Assembly (NCBI GenBank): GCA_028751875.1
Contig: CM054162.1
Coordinates: 5,972,712 to 6,036,711 of the forward strand
Length of the DNA: 64,000 nucleotides
Source: Rapana venosa
Taxonomy: Eukaryota; Mollusca; Gastropoda; Neogastropoda; Muricidae
Direction of reading: 5' to 3'
Position numbers and translations under genes: made by a program. This document shows positions 23,901 through 52,401 of this stretch, piece after piece. The notes under the pieces were generated by a model. The model had not been told where the DNA came from. It was given only the letters and a program-made list of their open reading frames with translations, and did no database searches. Every line of letters begins with the position of its first letter. Position 1 is the stretch's first letter.

Positions 23901-26803
23901 GTATTCATGCTTTAAACAGCCAAATGATCTGAGAAGTGGGTATTAGCATAATTTGCCTATAGATCTATGCACTAAAGATAGTCCTCAGGTATGCCAACCT
24001 CAATCACACTTGCTAGCTTGAAGTTCTTCTTCTTCCTTTTTTGTCATGTTTCTCCCAGGGGATGTTTGACATTGATGAGCCTTCTCCATCTTTCTCTGTT
24101 TTGAGCTTCCTCCTTATTTATGCCCCTTTCTCTAAGATCATCTGCAATACAGGTAGCCCAGGTTTTGCTATGTCTTCCCTTTGGTCTCTTTCCATCCACT
24201 ACAAGTTCATTGCTCTTTTTTTGATGTGGTGGTCTACTTTCCGTTGAACGTGCCCAAACCAGCGCAGTCTATTGCTACTAGCTACAGACTTCAGATCATC
24301 AACTTTGCACATTCTCCATAGTTCTTTATTCATGATCCTGTCTTCCCATTTGATCTTTGTCATGTAGCGTAGCATTCGGTTTTCACAGCTCTTCAACAAA
24401 CGTTCAATGGTTTTTGTGAAAACCCACGTCTCTGAACCATACAGGAGAACAGGTCTAATGCAGGCCTTGTTTATCAGACAGTGTCTCTCCAGTGGGATTT
24501 TCTGTTTCCGAGCAGACTTGCAAATTCTTTCATTTCTTCCAAGCACTCACAATCCTGGTTCTGACAGCTAACTCAGATTTTGCTTCGCAGCTCATCATCT
24601 CTCCTAGGTAGCAGAATTCGTCTTCTTGAAGTTAAAGGGCAAAAACAGATTTTCTTTCGAAATGAAGAAATTTTTGCTTTATCTTTTTTGTTGTTTTTTG
24701 TTTCTTTTGGGGGGTTAGGGAGGGAGTTGTAATCTTTCTGATAAACTACAAAATAATAAAATGACTTGATGATTGACCCTTTCCGAAAGGTGGAATGAGT
24801 TTTAATGTGTGCTGTGCATTTGCCTTGGTTTATAGTCTCATCTGAAGGATTTTTGTGGGAGTGGAGTTGGCACAGATGTTAACTCCAGGGGGAAAAATCC
24901 CTTTGAATGGGCATCTTGGTGGTATCCCAAACCTGGGATTTATTTAGTTTTTATGTGTTCTTTTATATGGACGATAATGGAATTAGCACTCACACTTTTT
25001 TACATTCAGTCCCTATGTGCATGATGTTTTGTAAATGTTGTCATCTGTTCCCACCGGCACACAATGACCTACTCTTTCGAAAAGCCGAACAGGTTTTAAT
25101 ATGTGCACATGATGTTTTGCGTGCGTTCTCACACAGGGCCTTGGTTTATATTCTCATCCAAAGGATTAATCCCAGGCCATTTTTAAAAAATTTATTTTAT
25201 ATCGAGGATAATGGAATAAGCACTCATGTGCTTTTTTTTACATCCAATCCCCGTGTGTATTCAGTTTTGTTAATTCTGTCATCTGTTCCCACCGGCACAC
25301 AATGGCCTACTCTTACAAAAAGCGGAACATGATTTAACATGTGCGCAAGATGTTCTGCGTGCATTCGCACGCGGGACCTCAGTTTAGTCTTGTCCGGAGG
25401 ATGACACACATGACCATCAGACTGCAAGTACACTGCTCTAACCACCAGGTTACCCTGTCCCCTAAAGGTCACACATTTTGGAATTGTTTATCTATTCATT
25501 CACTTGTAACTGATGAACATGTCATGATTAAACTCGTATAATATTGTATGTATCCTTTGTTTTCTGCAGTTCAAGGTTGAATTACAGTGGTCGGAGGAAG
25601 AAGATGAGGATTCATCGCTGGATGAGCTTCCAGTGTTCTACAGCACCGGCCAGCCCAGGTCTGACAGCACCCCAGGGTCTCACTCCACTGCTGGCCACGT
25701 GTGTCAGCATTGCTCCGCTGCCTTCAAGCATTTTCGCCATCTGAAAGTACACATGGCGTACGTCCACAAGATAAAGCTGCCAGCTTTGTCCGCTGTTCCC
25801 GATGGTGCGGACGATCAGAGCAATGCGAGCTCCGGAAAGTGAGAAGAAGTGTGAAGCAAAACAAGAAAGACTCTGAACCCAAGAGAAGACGGCACGTGTG
25901 TGATGTCTGCAACAAGGCATTCGTTAGGACGACCCACTTAGCGGCTCATAAATTGATTCATACGGGTCAGAAGGCGTACAAATGTGACGTGTGTGGGAAG
26001 CCTTTTGCACGGCCTGGCGACTTGAAGACGCATAAAATGGCTCACGCCGGGGAAAAACCATATGTGTGTGACGTGTGCGATAAAGCTTTCACAAAGTCCA
26101 GCAACTTGAGGGAGCATAAACTGATTCACACGGAGCGCAAGCTGTTTGCCTGTGATGAGTGCGGCAAAACTTTTGTCAGGGCTCGCATGTTGAATTCGCA
26201 TAAAAAGATGCACACGGATCAGAATCCAAATGTGTGCAAGGTGTGTAAGAAATTCTTCATCAGCTCCACCCACTTGAAGATCCACATGTACACTCACACA
26301 GGGGAGAGGCCTTACAAGTGCCCCCACTGCAGCGCCGATTTCAACCAGTCCAACTGCCTGCAGGTTCACATCCGATCAGTTCATTCAAACAACAGACCCC
26401 ATGTCTGCGACATCTGCGGGGCGTCCTTCCCTGAGAAAAGCACCCTAGCCAAACACAAGCGGATCCACACGGGAGAAAAGCCATACACGTGCGACGCGTG
26501 TGGGATGGCCTTCTCCTGGCGTTGTGCCTTAAGAGTTCACCAGAGGATCCACACCGGGGAGAAGCCTTATGTGTGCGACGTCTGTGGGACGGGCTTCTCC
26601 CGCAGTAACAATCTGAAAAAGCACAAAAGATCCACACCGGAGACCGACCTCACGCCTGTGACATGTGCGGGGCAAGTTTTGCCAGGAAAGACACTTTGAC
26701 AAAGCACAGGAGGACCCACACGGGTAAACCACCTCAGGTGTGTTCAGACCCAGCTTCAAGCACCGAACCCATGGATTTAACTGTCACAGCAGAGGGGTTA
26801 TGA
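14944..26803 (+). CDS. C2H2 zinc-finger protein (about 11 fingers), two exons seen, two frameshifts
   Basis: A putative sequence-specific DNA-binding nuclear regulator. Exon A (14944-15384) and exon B (25570-26803) join in phase 0 (donor GAG|GTATCA, acceptor TTTCTGCAG|TTC). The N-terminal 150 residues are acidic and Ser-rich. They carry sumoylation-type PsiKxE motifs IKEE, IKRE and IKTE, and FKVE starts exon B. Exon B encodes one separate finger (CQHC...H) and, after a linker, ten tandem fingers with TGEKPY-type linkers. The protein ends in EPMDLTVTAEGL and TGA at 26801; PMDLT resembles a CtBP-binding PxDLS motif. Two single-base losses shift the frame, one between about 25770 and 25844 and one near 26628 in an A run. 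Without them the array is continuous, so assembly error or recent decay are both possible. The start at 14944 (AACATGG) is uncertain because the frame stays open to the exon boundary near 14876. No finer family was recognised. Confidence 0.8.
15405..15545 (+). mobile_element. SINE family S4 fragment just downstream of exon A
   Basis: It shares TTGTCTGTCATAGGAGCGAA, TTAAGCGCCTGAAAAGT and CCCAGCACATCCAGCTTTGG with the copies at 33474, 42208 and 48478. It lies about 20 bp inside the intron. Confidence 0.7.
15546..16719. other. Intronic stretch, possible TTAA-element end at 15714
   Basis: TTAACCCTCTTGTCCCC begins at 15714 and resembles a piggyBac-type terminus. A short ORF (ATG 15984) is broken after 12 codons. 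At 16300-16560 the sequence is AT-rich without coding signal. Confidence 0.4.
16728..19630 (-). mobile_element. RTE-like non-LTR retrotransposon, 5'-truncated, frameshifted, with 8-bp flanking repeats
   Basis: On the minus strand it begins inside the APE endonuclease (NVRTLRAAGKVEELTHEMSR). It continues with ILGLCEVRW, VVQGDWNAKVGEDAW and WTWHSPNGEHHNQLDYIMV down to 18958. After a linker (18918-18042) the reverse transcriptase shows IDFKKAFDRVWH (motif A), VGVRQGCLHSPTLFN, NLRFADDIDG (motif C, DD intact), ISAEKTKLM and FKYLGAIVSDQG. The C-terminus has GFGHVTRSKGLAKTVLQG and RRRGRPRKSWEDNISEW (16995-16735). The element ends in a (GATA)n tail at 16728-16743. CAATTTGC flanks both sides (16720-16727 and 19631-19638), a probable target-site duplication. 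Several frameshifts make it inactive. RTE assignment is by motif style and tail, from memory. Confidence 0.85.
19639..21775. other. Intronic stretch without recognised gene
   Basis: AT-rich sequence. It holds a (GT)n patch near 20612-20680 and a CA/GT/GA microsatellite at 20872-20959. GTCAAGTCAAATTTTTATTT near 20681 looks like a dispersed-repeat end. Confidence 0.5.
22039..22182 (-). CDS. Small ORF of 47 codons in the CpG-rich island
   Basis: ATG in context AAAAATGGCGG opens a basic, hydrophilic peptide beginning MAEHSERSKADRDKYVKRH and ending at TAG 22041-22039. It could be the first exon of an antisense gene, a transposon fragment or chance. No family was recognised. Confidence 0.2.
   Translation of the reverse strand: MAEHSERSKADRDKYVKRHEIAGQTWQVNALNIKLRPVLNDPQLHFA
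22626..22640 (+). CDS. Possible alternative first coding exon of the zinc-finger gene
   Basis: ATGGCGGCTAGCGCG is followed directly by a strong donor, GTACGT, leaving phase 0. That phase matches exon B at 25570. If used, it would replace the SUMO-motif N-terminus with MAASA. No transcript evidence is available. Confidence 0.2.
22721..24020. other. Intronic stretch, no convincing gene
   Basis: It contains a C/CA run at 23118-23160 and an inverted pair TTCTGCCTCC (near 23436) and GGAGGCAGAA (near 23799), with AGAGGGTTAA ending near 23873. The pair suggests a small palindromic element. An ORF ending at a good donor (GACAG|GTGAGA, 23100) is noted in the rejected list. Confidence 0.4.
24020..24640 (-). 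mobile_element. Non-LTR retrotransposon C-terminal fragment
   Basis: The minus strand encodes ACIRPVLLYGSETWVFTK, ENRMLRYM, NRLRWFGHVQRK and, after a frameshift below 24199, RPKGRHSKTW and NREKWRRLIN-like text. These are the thumb and C-terminal blocks of LINE reverse transcriptases. The catalytic domain is missing. The sequence differs from the 16728-19630 element. Confidence 0.75.
24775..25475 (-). mobile_element. Cluster of three S1 SINE segments
   Basis: Three partial copies lie head to tail, at about 24775-24930, 24945-25185 and 25190-25475. Each has the GGATAATGGAATWAGCACTC, CCCACCGGCACACAATG and TCTCATCCRAAGG-type blocks. The last has the cleanest body. They end about 95 bp before exon B. 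Confidence 0.75.
25570..26803 (+). CDS. Zinc-finger gene exon B (finger array and C-terminus)
   Basis: The acceptor GTTTTCTGCAG sits at 25569. Frame 0 runs to a stop at 25840, past finger 1 (HVCQHCSAAFKHFRHLKVH). The array continues from about 25850 in the -1 frame (RHVCDVCNKAFVRTTHLAAH and onward). A second -1 shift near 26628 restores the eleventh finger (HACDMCGASFARKDTLTKH) and the tail. Confidence 0.8.
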
Positions 26804-27226
26804 CCTTGGGAAAGACAGCAGCATCAAAACAATAAGATAGAGAGTAATGATATTCACACTTTGTACTGTCAACATTTTGCTGTGTCAAAAATAATTCAAG
26901 ATTTCAGCTGACCACGAGGCTAAACACTCGCAAACTGTCTACAAATGGAAGTGGGGTTTTTGTGTATGTGTGTGTGTGATCAATTCATGTACTCAGGCAG
27001 GAGGATGTGACTCCATTCTGGTAAAGTTCATGGCAAAAGATGGTGTCTGTAAGACTGTCAACAAGCAGAGTTCATCGTCACTTCATCTACTTTGGCCCAA
27101 AGCACTTGGTTTCCAATTAAGAAATCTGTTCAGGTTGTGATCATGTGTTGTCAGAATGTTACCTCTCATCATCTTGGGCCAGTCCAATTTTCCTGTAAAA
27201 GTTATTTAAGTTTTACATTATCAGGA

Positions 27227-27232
27227 AATAAA
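27227..27232 (+). terminator. Candidate polyadenylation signal of the zinc-finger gene
   Basis: AATAAA lies 424 bp after the stop. It is followed by a G/T-rich stretch (TGTTGTTTTTTGGGGGTGGG at 27250 onward), as expected of a downstream element. Confidence 0.5.
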
Positions 27233-27284
27233 AAGCGTCTATTTGTGAGCTGTTGTTTTTTGGGGGTGGGGGGGTGGGGTTTGC

Positions 27285-27545
27285 TCCTTGGCTAGAGCTC
27301 TGAAGTTTACTAATTATGAGGTTTATGCATATGCGACCATCACCATTTAAGTAACCGTATTCCAACTTCAAGGCTGTGTCTAAATACACCTGTCTGCATA
27401 CTGGGTATTTATTTTTCTTGTCATATGTTCCTACCAGCACACAATGGTCTACTCTTTCGAAAGGTGGAACAGATTTTTAACATGCACAAGATGCATTCAC
27501 ACACAGGGCCTCAATTTATTGTCTCATCTGAAGGACTTCTTAATG
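27285..27545 (-). mobile_element. SINE family S1 with tail
   Basis: The tail (GGCTAGAGCTCTGAAG, 27290) and the body (CACACAATGGTCTACTCTTT and GTCTCATCTGAAGGAC) are recognisable. The tRNA-like head is lost. Confidence 0.7.
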
Positions 27546-27685
27546 AGCTGATTTTAGAACTGATAAAATCAGTGACGGTCAACTACAGTCATTTAATTTT
27601 GAAGCAGGGAAGTGTAGTTTCCTGTAGCTGTTATCGCCAGCCAACCACTCATCTTGAGCAGTCTTTTTATTCAGCTTGAGTGACA

Positions 27686-28075
27686 AACGCTATAGCCGAG
27701 TGGTTAAGACCTTTTGACTTCTATCCCATGGGCTCATGAAGTTGTTGGTTCAAAACTCAGTGGCATCTGGATGATAAAGGGTGGGGATTGATATGATCTC
27801 CCAGATCAACTTCAAGTGCAGATCTGTCTCAATTCCTTTCATGTATATATACACACTTGCAGAAGATCAAAATATGCATGTTAAAGATCCCGCCGTTCAT
27901 GTCAGTGTTTGTTGGTTTAATTAAGGGGAACATGAACAACTTAGCATACATCCCTGAAGTCAGAATGCAGCTATCATCATGGTGGGCCAAAAATGGTTGC
28001 ATACTTAATATCACACTATTAGTGAAGCTCAAAGCGCTAGCCAAGGAACACAGCAACAAAACACCAAACCATAAA
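27686..28075 (+). mobile_element. SINE family S2, full-length tRNA-derived copy
   Basis: The head TATAGCCGAGTGGTTAAGAC is a Ser/Leu-tRNA-like A box, and GGTTCAAAACTC serves as B box. The body has CATGCAGAAGATCAAAATAT-like and TTAAAGATCCCGCCGTTCAT blocks. The tail with GAAGTCAGAATGCAGCTA and AGCGCTAGCCAAGGAAC is shared with family S1. Three more copies lie at 41285, 43605 and 45205, all in this orientation. Confidence 0.8.
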
Positions 28076-28830
28076 AAGGAACAGACTGCATTTGTTTGTT
28101 GGACAGTCTGGTGTGTCAGCTGAAGTCTTGTAAATTTTTTGGGTCGCCATTTTTTAATATCGTTCAACTGCTGAATGGTTTGGGCTGCAACCACCAGTTA
28201 CTTTTGAGTCTGGCAAGCTCAATTGTTTATCAGTTGGTTTTTTTCTTTTTTTCTTCCTGGTGATGGAAATTGAATCATATTGTCATTTGTGTTGTAATAA
28301 TACTGGGGTTTTGTTAATTGCATTTATGATCCCTGCAGACTGTGTTAAAGATTCTTCTGATTACCAAGGAGAAAAAGTATTGTTATAAAGCAGCAGTATC
28401 ATGTTGTTTCCTCATATCTGTGTTTGAAATACGTTTTGTCTGTGGAAAAGGGTTTTTCCTCTACACATTTTTGTCAGGGACATTTTTTTTTCCCAGAGCG
28501 TTATCTTATGAGCTGCACATGGGACCTCCAAGTGCCAGGGTCTTTATTGAAGATTTGCATTCAGACCACCACTCACTGTTGATTTGATAGGAGTGCATAG
28601 GTGGAAGAGGGGGTGGGTGGGAAGGTTTGGTTGTAGGTGGGATTTGAAGTGAAGACCTCACTGTGTAGACAGGTATTTGCCATTTCAATATTTGAAAAGT
28701 ACCTTCCAGACTCAGATTGTCTCAGCATTGAAAGATTTGAATATATCTGTTGGCTTATTCACTCTTGCTTCTTAGTATTGAGATATAGTCATGTGTGTTC
28801 AGAATGTGTGTATTGTAAACCATTTTAAAT
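28076..28830. other. Intergenic stretch without recognised feature
   Basis: AT-rich sequence with short ORFs only. Nothing recognisable on either strand. Confidence 0.5.
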
Positions 28831-29170
28831 CACAGCAGGTTTCTCTGCGTGAAATTTGGGCTGCGCTCCGTGGGGAGAGCTGTCGCCACCACTGGCACCT
28901 ACCGATTATTATTTGCCCCTGTCTGTGTGTCTGTTTCCCTATACAAAAATGGCTTTTTAAAACAGAATTTTGCTAGGGACACTTATCTTGCTGTGGGTTG
29001 TTTTATGTGCATTGGATGCATGTTGCTCAGAGGACCTCAGTTTATCATCTCGTCCAAAAGACTCTCCCAGACCACCTCTCCAGGTCTAGTAGAAGGGCAA
29101 AAGTTCAGACTCGAACCTGCGCTTTTCACTGCACTCGCTAGGCATTAAATTACCTCTTGACCACTGGTCC
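28831..29170 (-). mobile_element. SINE family S3 copy
   Basis: The plus strand reads CTGCGTGAAATTTGGGCTGC near 28850, then AGAATTTTGCTAGGGACAC and GTCTCATCTCGTCC-type text. The minus-strand tRNA-like head lies at the right end. It is the same family as 49591-49975. Confidence 0.75.
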
Positions 29171-29739
29171 ATTTGTGTTCAGTAAAATGAGCAGCAATCG
29201 TAATTATGGGCGATTTATTCCGATGTACTCCTTTGTGTTACGTTATCTTTGCAAAAGTTTTTTTTTTGGGGGGGGGAAGCATTTTCACTATACAAAATAT
29301 TTGATTTGATATCCAAGATTTGTTTGTACCTGTGAACATGTAAATGTTTCAACATTTGTAGAAGATGAAATTTTGGAATGAGAAAACAATCGTCTTGATT
29401 TTACAGCAGTAAAATCAATAAATGTAAATGGTGGTTATGAGAAAAAAAAATGTCTGAATTTTTACTGCTGTGAAATAATGTGAATGGTGATAAAAAGTTG
29501 AACAAAAAACTCGAAAATGACAGAACAAAGGATAATAATAATAATAGTAATAAAATTTTTAAAAACCTCCGGTTCTTGAAAATGTGTATGTGTGATGGAC
29601 AGCAAGGAAGTTGATTTAATGAATTCTCTCTCTCAAAAAAATTTTTTAAAAGAGAAAACAGCATACGACTCATGAGTTTACCATTATTGCTTTTCTTCCA
29701 CACCTAAAACATAGCTAAAGTAACACACAGTCTTCAAGA
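29171..29739. other. AT-rich intergenic stretch
   Basis: No coding signal. It contains T/G runs at 29258-29275 and an imperfect direct repeat of about 90 bp around TTTTACAGCAGTAAAATCAA and TTTTTACTGCTGTGAAATAA. Confidence 0.4.
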
Positions 29740-29860
29740 TAGTTTTTACAGGATTTCAAGGCACCACCCTCAAGGTGCTGGCCCCTGGAGAAGCTGAGGT
29801 CCGACATCTCGCTCCCCAACAACCACATAGGTGATAACACCTTTACCCGTAGTTTTAGAA
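29740..29860 (+). mobile_element. SINE family S5, 3' fragment
   Basis: It holds only the distal body, GTGCTGGCCCCTGGAGAAGC, TGAGGTCCGACATCTCGCTC and GGTGATAACACCTTTACC. It matches the end of the 58471 and 47095 copies. Confidence 0.7.
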
Positions 29861-29977
29861 TACATGTAGGCCTGTCTTTCTCACTGAGGGTTGTTTTCCT
29901 GCACTTTGCTAAAGAAAAGTCGCATTCTTTTGAAAACAACCAAAAGCTTTGTGCTTAGAGCACCTTGAAGAAAACAA

Positions 29978-30100
29978 AGTAATGGTTCGCGTGCGTGTTT
30001 GCGTGCATATCAAGCGTATTATGTATTCTTAAGGAAAACAAAGTAATGGTTTGCGTGTGTGTGTGCGTGCATATCAAGCGTATTATGTACTCTTAAACTA
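29978..30100 (+). repeat. Two-copy tandem duplication of about 63 bp
   Basis: AACAAAGTAATGGTTCGCGT...CATATCAAGCGTATTATGTA is repeated once with a few differences. Confidence 0.8.
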
Positions 30101-30544
30101 GGTAACTAAAACCAAGATATATTGTTATTCAAATCAGTAGATCACTACCTCAATTTAATTTGAGGTATAGAATTATTGTTATTTGTGTGCTTGTTCTGTT
30201 TCTCCATTGATATTATTTATTCAGTCTTGAATAAAAGCGGATTTGTGTTTTTGCAATTTTCTGGTCTTTTGGCTGCTGTTGGTACACATCAAATAAAGGT
30301 TGTATAAGGATGTCTTATGTCAAACGAAGGCTGTATTATAGTTTGTTGTTTTTTTATGAAGACTGGATCCCCCACCCCCACTGGACATACATTTTTCTGG
30401 TTTGAATTAATCCTGTTCTCTCCAGCTGCTTTCTGTACTTCTTTCTTCAATATCCTTTTCAACTCCATAAAGCTGCTTTGAAGCTACATGAAGGTGAAGG
30501 CATGGCTACCTGTACGCAGGTTGTCACACCCACTCCCAAACACA

Positions 30545-30895
30545 CATGGGGGAACAGATAGCCTAGTGGTTAGAGCATTGCGCATGCGATCTGTCAACTC
30601 GGGTTTGCATCACATTCAAGGGATTTTTCCCTCTGGAGTTTACATCAGTGCTGACTCCACTCTTCCCCCCCCCCCCCCCCCAAAAAATAAAAAATTCTTC
30701 AGTTGAGACGATAAATTGAGGTCCTGGTGTGAACACATGCAGAACATCTTGCACACACGTCAAAACTGTTCAGCCCACTTTTCAGAATGGTGGGCCATTG
30801 TGTGCCTGTGGAAACAGATGACAAAATTTACAAAACTGCATACACATAGGGACTGGATGTAACAAGCACATGAGTGCTTATTCCATTATCCTCAA
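30545..30895 (+). mobile_element. SINE family S1, copy with clear tRNA-like head
   Basis: The head GATAGCCTAGTGGTTAGAGC followed by CATGCGATCTGTC and GGGTTTGCATC sets the true orientation of family S1. The body contains CTCTGGAGTTTACATCAGTG, a C17 tract, GAGACGATAAATTGAGGTCC, AACATCTTGCACACACGTC, GGGCCATTGTGTGCCTGTGG and AGTGCTTATTCCATTATCC. Confidence 0.8.
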
Positions 30896-32019
30896 AAGAA
30901 ACAAAAAACAACAAATACACACCAGCCCTGTATGCAAAAGTCTGCCCCCAAGGTTAGACAAGTTGGTTGTTTTGTTGTTTTTGTTTGGGGTTTTTTTTTT
31001 TTTTGGGGGGGGGTTGGGGGGAGATATGTGCCTATATACACAGTGTTCACTGGAGTTGAAAGCTTCTGAGTGCAAAAGGACAAGGTAGAGATGGACAATG
31101 ATAAAAGGGTTGATACCACTTTCCACAGTGTACTCCTGCATAGCAAAATTAATTTAAGTTAGAAAGGTAGGCTGTGGTGTATCATCGATATTTGCCTTAT
31201 CTAAGCTACACTATTTACACAGAAAGAGCCTCAAGCAACATGACAAGAGTTAGAAAACTGGGGCAAAGATGAGAACGTTACGGGGTTATATATTACCGAC
31301 TGCCAGTTCTGATGCCTCAATTCACAGGTTAGCAGCAACTGTAACCTTTTTCTTTGAAACTGACCTCTACACCTAATACAACACTGCAGACCATGTGTCA
31401 CTGAAAGCTAATCAGCTCACTCTACTCCTGATTGTAATTCATGGGAATAACTCCTTCTTTTTTTAAAAATGTATTTACTCCAACATGTAACTGATGGCTA
31501 GTCAAAAGATAAGGACAAGCCAAACCTTGGAAAGGCTCAGGAACAGTTAAAAAGAAAACAGCCGATTGCTTCTACAGGTCAAGTGACTTTTTCTTAAGAT
31601 AGTGTACATTCTTTTGGGGTCTACTACTCAGTTACAGACAAGCCTCCAAATGCAACGCTTTAGTTTCGTCTCTAGCGTCCTTCACAGAAAGGATCCAGAA
31701 AGAAGTGCCCTGCTTTGTGGACCCAAAAGAAGCCAAGTGCATGGTAAAGCAACTCGGTTTATCCACAAACACCCAAGTGGCCTCTTGGTTGTACTCCCAT
31801 GATTTAAGGTGGGGCCTGATGGATTTAGGAATTCCTGGGAATGACTGACAAAACTGCATCAAGTTTACCATTTTTTATAAAACACAAAAAATCACAAACA
31901 GGGGTTGGTTTGTGACATCAGTTACACACTCACACACGCTGCCACTATCGATCAAAATCACTTCACTCAGACTGAAAATGTCAGGAGTTTATTCATTATT
32001 ATCTCTCTAAAAATTATTG

Positions 32020-32053
<34 letters not shown>

Positions 32054-32170
32054 AAAACCATACACAAATACACCTTCCCTGCTTGCGACACTCAATACAT
32101 AAAAACAGCACGCAGACACCCATCATGCAAAAAGAAAAAAACAAAAAGGAAACAAAAAGAAAAAGGACAA
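30896..32170. other. Intergenic stretch with poly-T/G and poly-A tracts
   Basis: T-rich then G-rich runs at 30989-31021, and a run of about 30 A at 32021-32050. Short ORFs on both strands near 31600-31870 have no recognisable domain or splice context. Confidence 0.5.
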
Positions 32171-32187
32171 TCTAAGAAAAAATGTAT

Positions 32188-33029
32188 TTTATTTCTTTAT
32201 TTTTAGCATGATTCAAATCAAACAACAGCGCTCAACATCATTCATCCGCCATTGCTGCTGATCAGCTGAATTAATTTAAGTCACACAAACGCTCTGTCCT
32301 CCGTTTTCAGCATAGAGAGAGAAAAACGAAACAATCTATCCGCAAAACAAGCTAAAATACTTTTGAGTATGAAACTACTACATTTCAGTTTTGTTTCCCT
32401 GCAAAGGATAAACCTGAATTCATTCTTGGAAAATGCAATCTTTTCTTTGAGCGGATAATCTTTGCCACACACAAAAAAATGAAAAGAAAAGAAATCCCTG
32501 ATGAAGAGGAGTGTTTAGACAGAGCTGAACTGAGTCAAGGCCAGACTTGTGTCTAAATTATGACAGATGATTCAATGATGGGCATTTTAAAAAATAATGA
32601 AATCACACAACAATATAGATCTCATCAACAGATAACAACCAACCAACAAACAACAAAAAAAGAAAAAAAAAAAGGTGGGTGTAGAGAGAGCGAAATAAGA
32701 ATGACAGAAACGGAGGCAGTTGTCAATAAGGCCTAGCGTTTGTGCTCTTGTGCATGGTGATTTGAGAGGGGGGAAAAAAAGGGCCTGAAGTGCCAAAAGA
32801 CAGGGATAAAAAAAAAAAAAGTTAAACAAGTTCACACTTTTTCGCAAGATGTTTGATATTGATGCTTTATGGAGGTTGTTCTGACAGTTTGGGGGGGAAA
32901 AAAAGAGGGGGGGAGGGAGAATGGAGGGGTGTACGGAGCGTGTCCAGAGTTAAGGGTGTGTAGAGATCACCACGCATCACCACCGTCAGTCGGGGAGTCT
33001 CTGCATAGCTGCCGTGGGAAGGTCGCCCT
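32188..33029 (-). other. Inferred 3' UTR of BZW, with poly(A) signals
   Basis: Two minus-strand AATAAA signals (plus-strand TTTATT at 32188-32193 and 32196-32201) lie about 830-840 bp beyond the BZW stop. The region holds no competing gene. The UTR end is inferred, not shown. Confidence 0.4.
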
Positions 33030-51237
<18,208 letters not shown>

Positions 51238-51589
51238 ACAAAATTCTGCACAAAAAAACATGAGTTATTAAAACTTTTGAGAAAAAAAAATCCAATAATA
51301 ACAAAACTATCTTTTAAAAACACAAACACTATGTTAACTGTTGAGATTATATTTTCTTGCAAATTTACTGGTTCACATGTGAAATAGATCCGGGTACCCA
51401 AACCATTGACTTAATCCCAATACTCATGACTATTACTGTATTAGACACATGCTCACATAATCATAATGACCCATTCTGCCTTTTGATTTTGTTTTGAGAT
51501 TTGAATTTTGTGTGTGTGTGTGTGCGTGTGTTCCTCCTATGAGGTTCACCGCTAAAGACATTTTTTGGAGTATGCAGCTGTTGCAGTGT

Positions 51590-51990
51590 TTGCCTACAGT
51601 ACCTCTAAGGCAGCCGCATTCCGACTTCAAGGATAATGTCAAAACACAACACCAGCGTTTTTCAAATTCTGTCATCTGTTCCTACCAGCACGCAATAGCC
51701 TACTCTTCCACAAAAGGCGGAATGGGTTTACACATGTGAAAAAATTATCTGTGTGCATTTTTGTACATGATGATATACCATCAGTTTATAATCTCATCCA
51801 AAGCATTTTCAGGAGAGTGGAGTCAGTACTGATGACATGTTAATTTAACCCCAGGGGGAAAATCTCCTCGAGTGGGCATCTCCATTTGGCATAATGGCTC
51901 AATCCTGCACCGTCAGATCACAAGCTCAATTCATATCAGATACTCTCACCACTAGGCTCTCCACTACTAAGGGTATGGCCCAAATCCAAC
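51590..51990 (-). mobile_element. SINE family S1 copy in the BZW 5' intron
   Basis: The tail GCCGCATTCCGACTTCAAGG (plus strand) is followed by the body (CCAGCACGCAATAGCCTACT, AATCTCATCCAAAG). The head region ends near CACCACTAGGCTCTCCAC. Confidence 0.7.
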
Positions 51991-52401
51991 TGCTTAAGAG
52001 TCCAGTGTCAGCTTTTAAATGTACTAGAGTGAAAGAACAGGCCAGCAATACCAACGTCTTTCTGACGACTGTGGGAGAATGTTGCACAAGCTCTAGAAAT
52101 GTCTAACTATTGATTACAAAAACAAAGAATGGTTGACAACCAAGACCTACTGCACTTTAGTCATATATGGAATAGCAGACACACTAGATATCATAAAAGC
52201 AACCTATCATTGAAGAGAGCAACAAGGCCTTGAGCTTCTAAGCACTGCCTGGACAACAGTCAGGTGAGACCCAGAGGCAAACATGCAACTGTCACCGTTT
52301 CCTAAATTTGATATATAAAAAAAAGAAGAAAAAATGTTTAAGTCAACAAATCAACCAGATTTCAAGTCACCTATGATTGAAGAAGAAAGGTCACAGGACA
52401 G

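Noticed and set aside
31602..31871. Overlapping ORFs on both strands
   Set aside because: No motif, splice context or codon pattern supports them.
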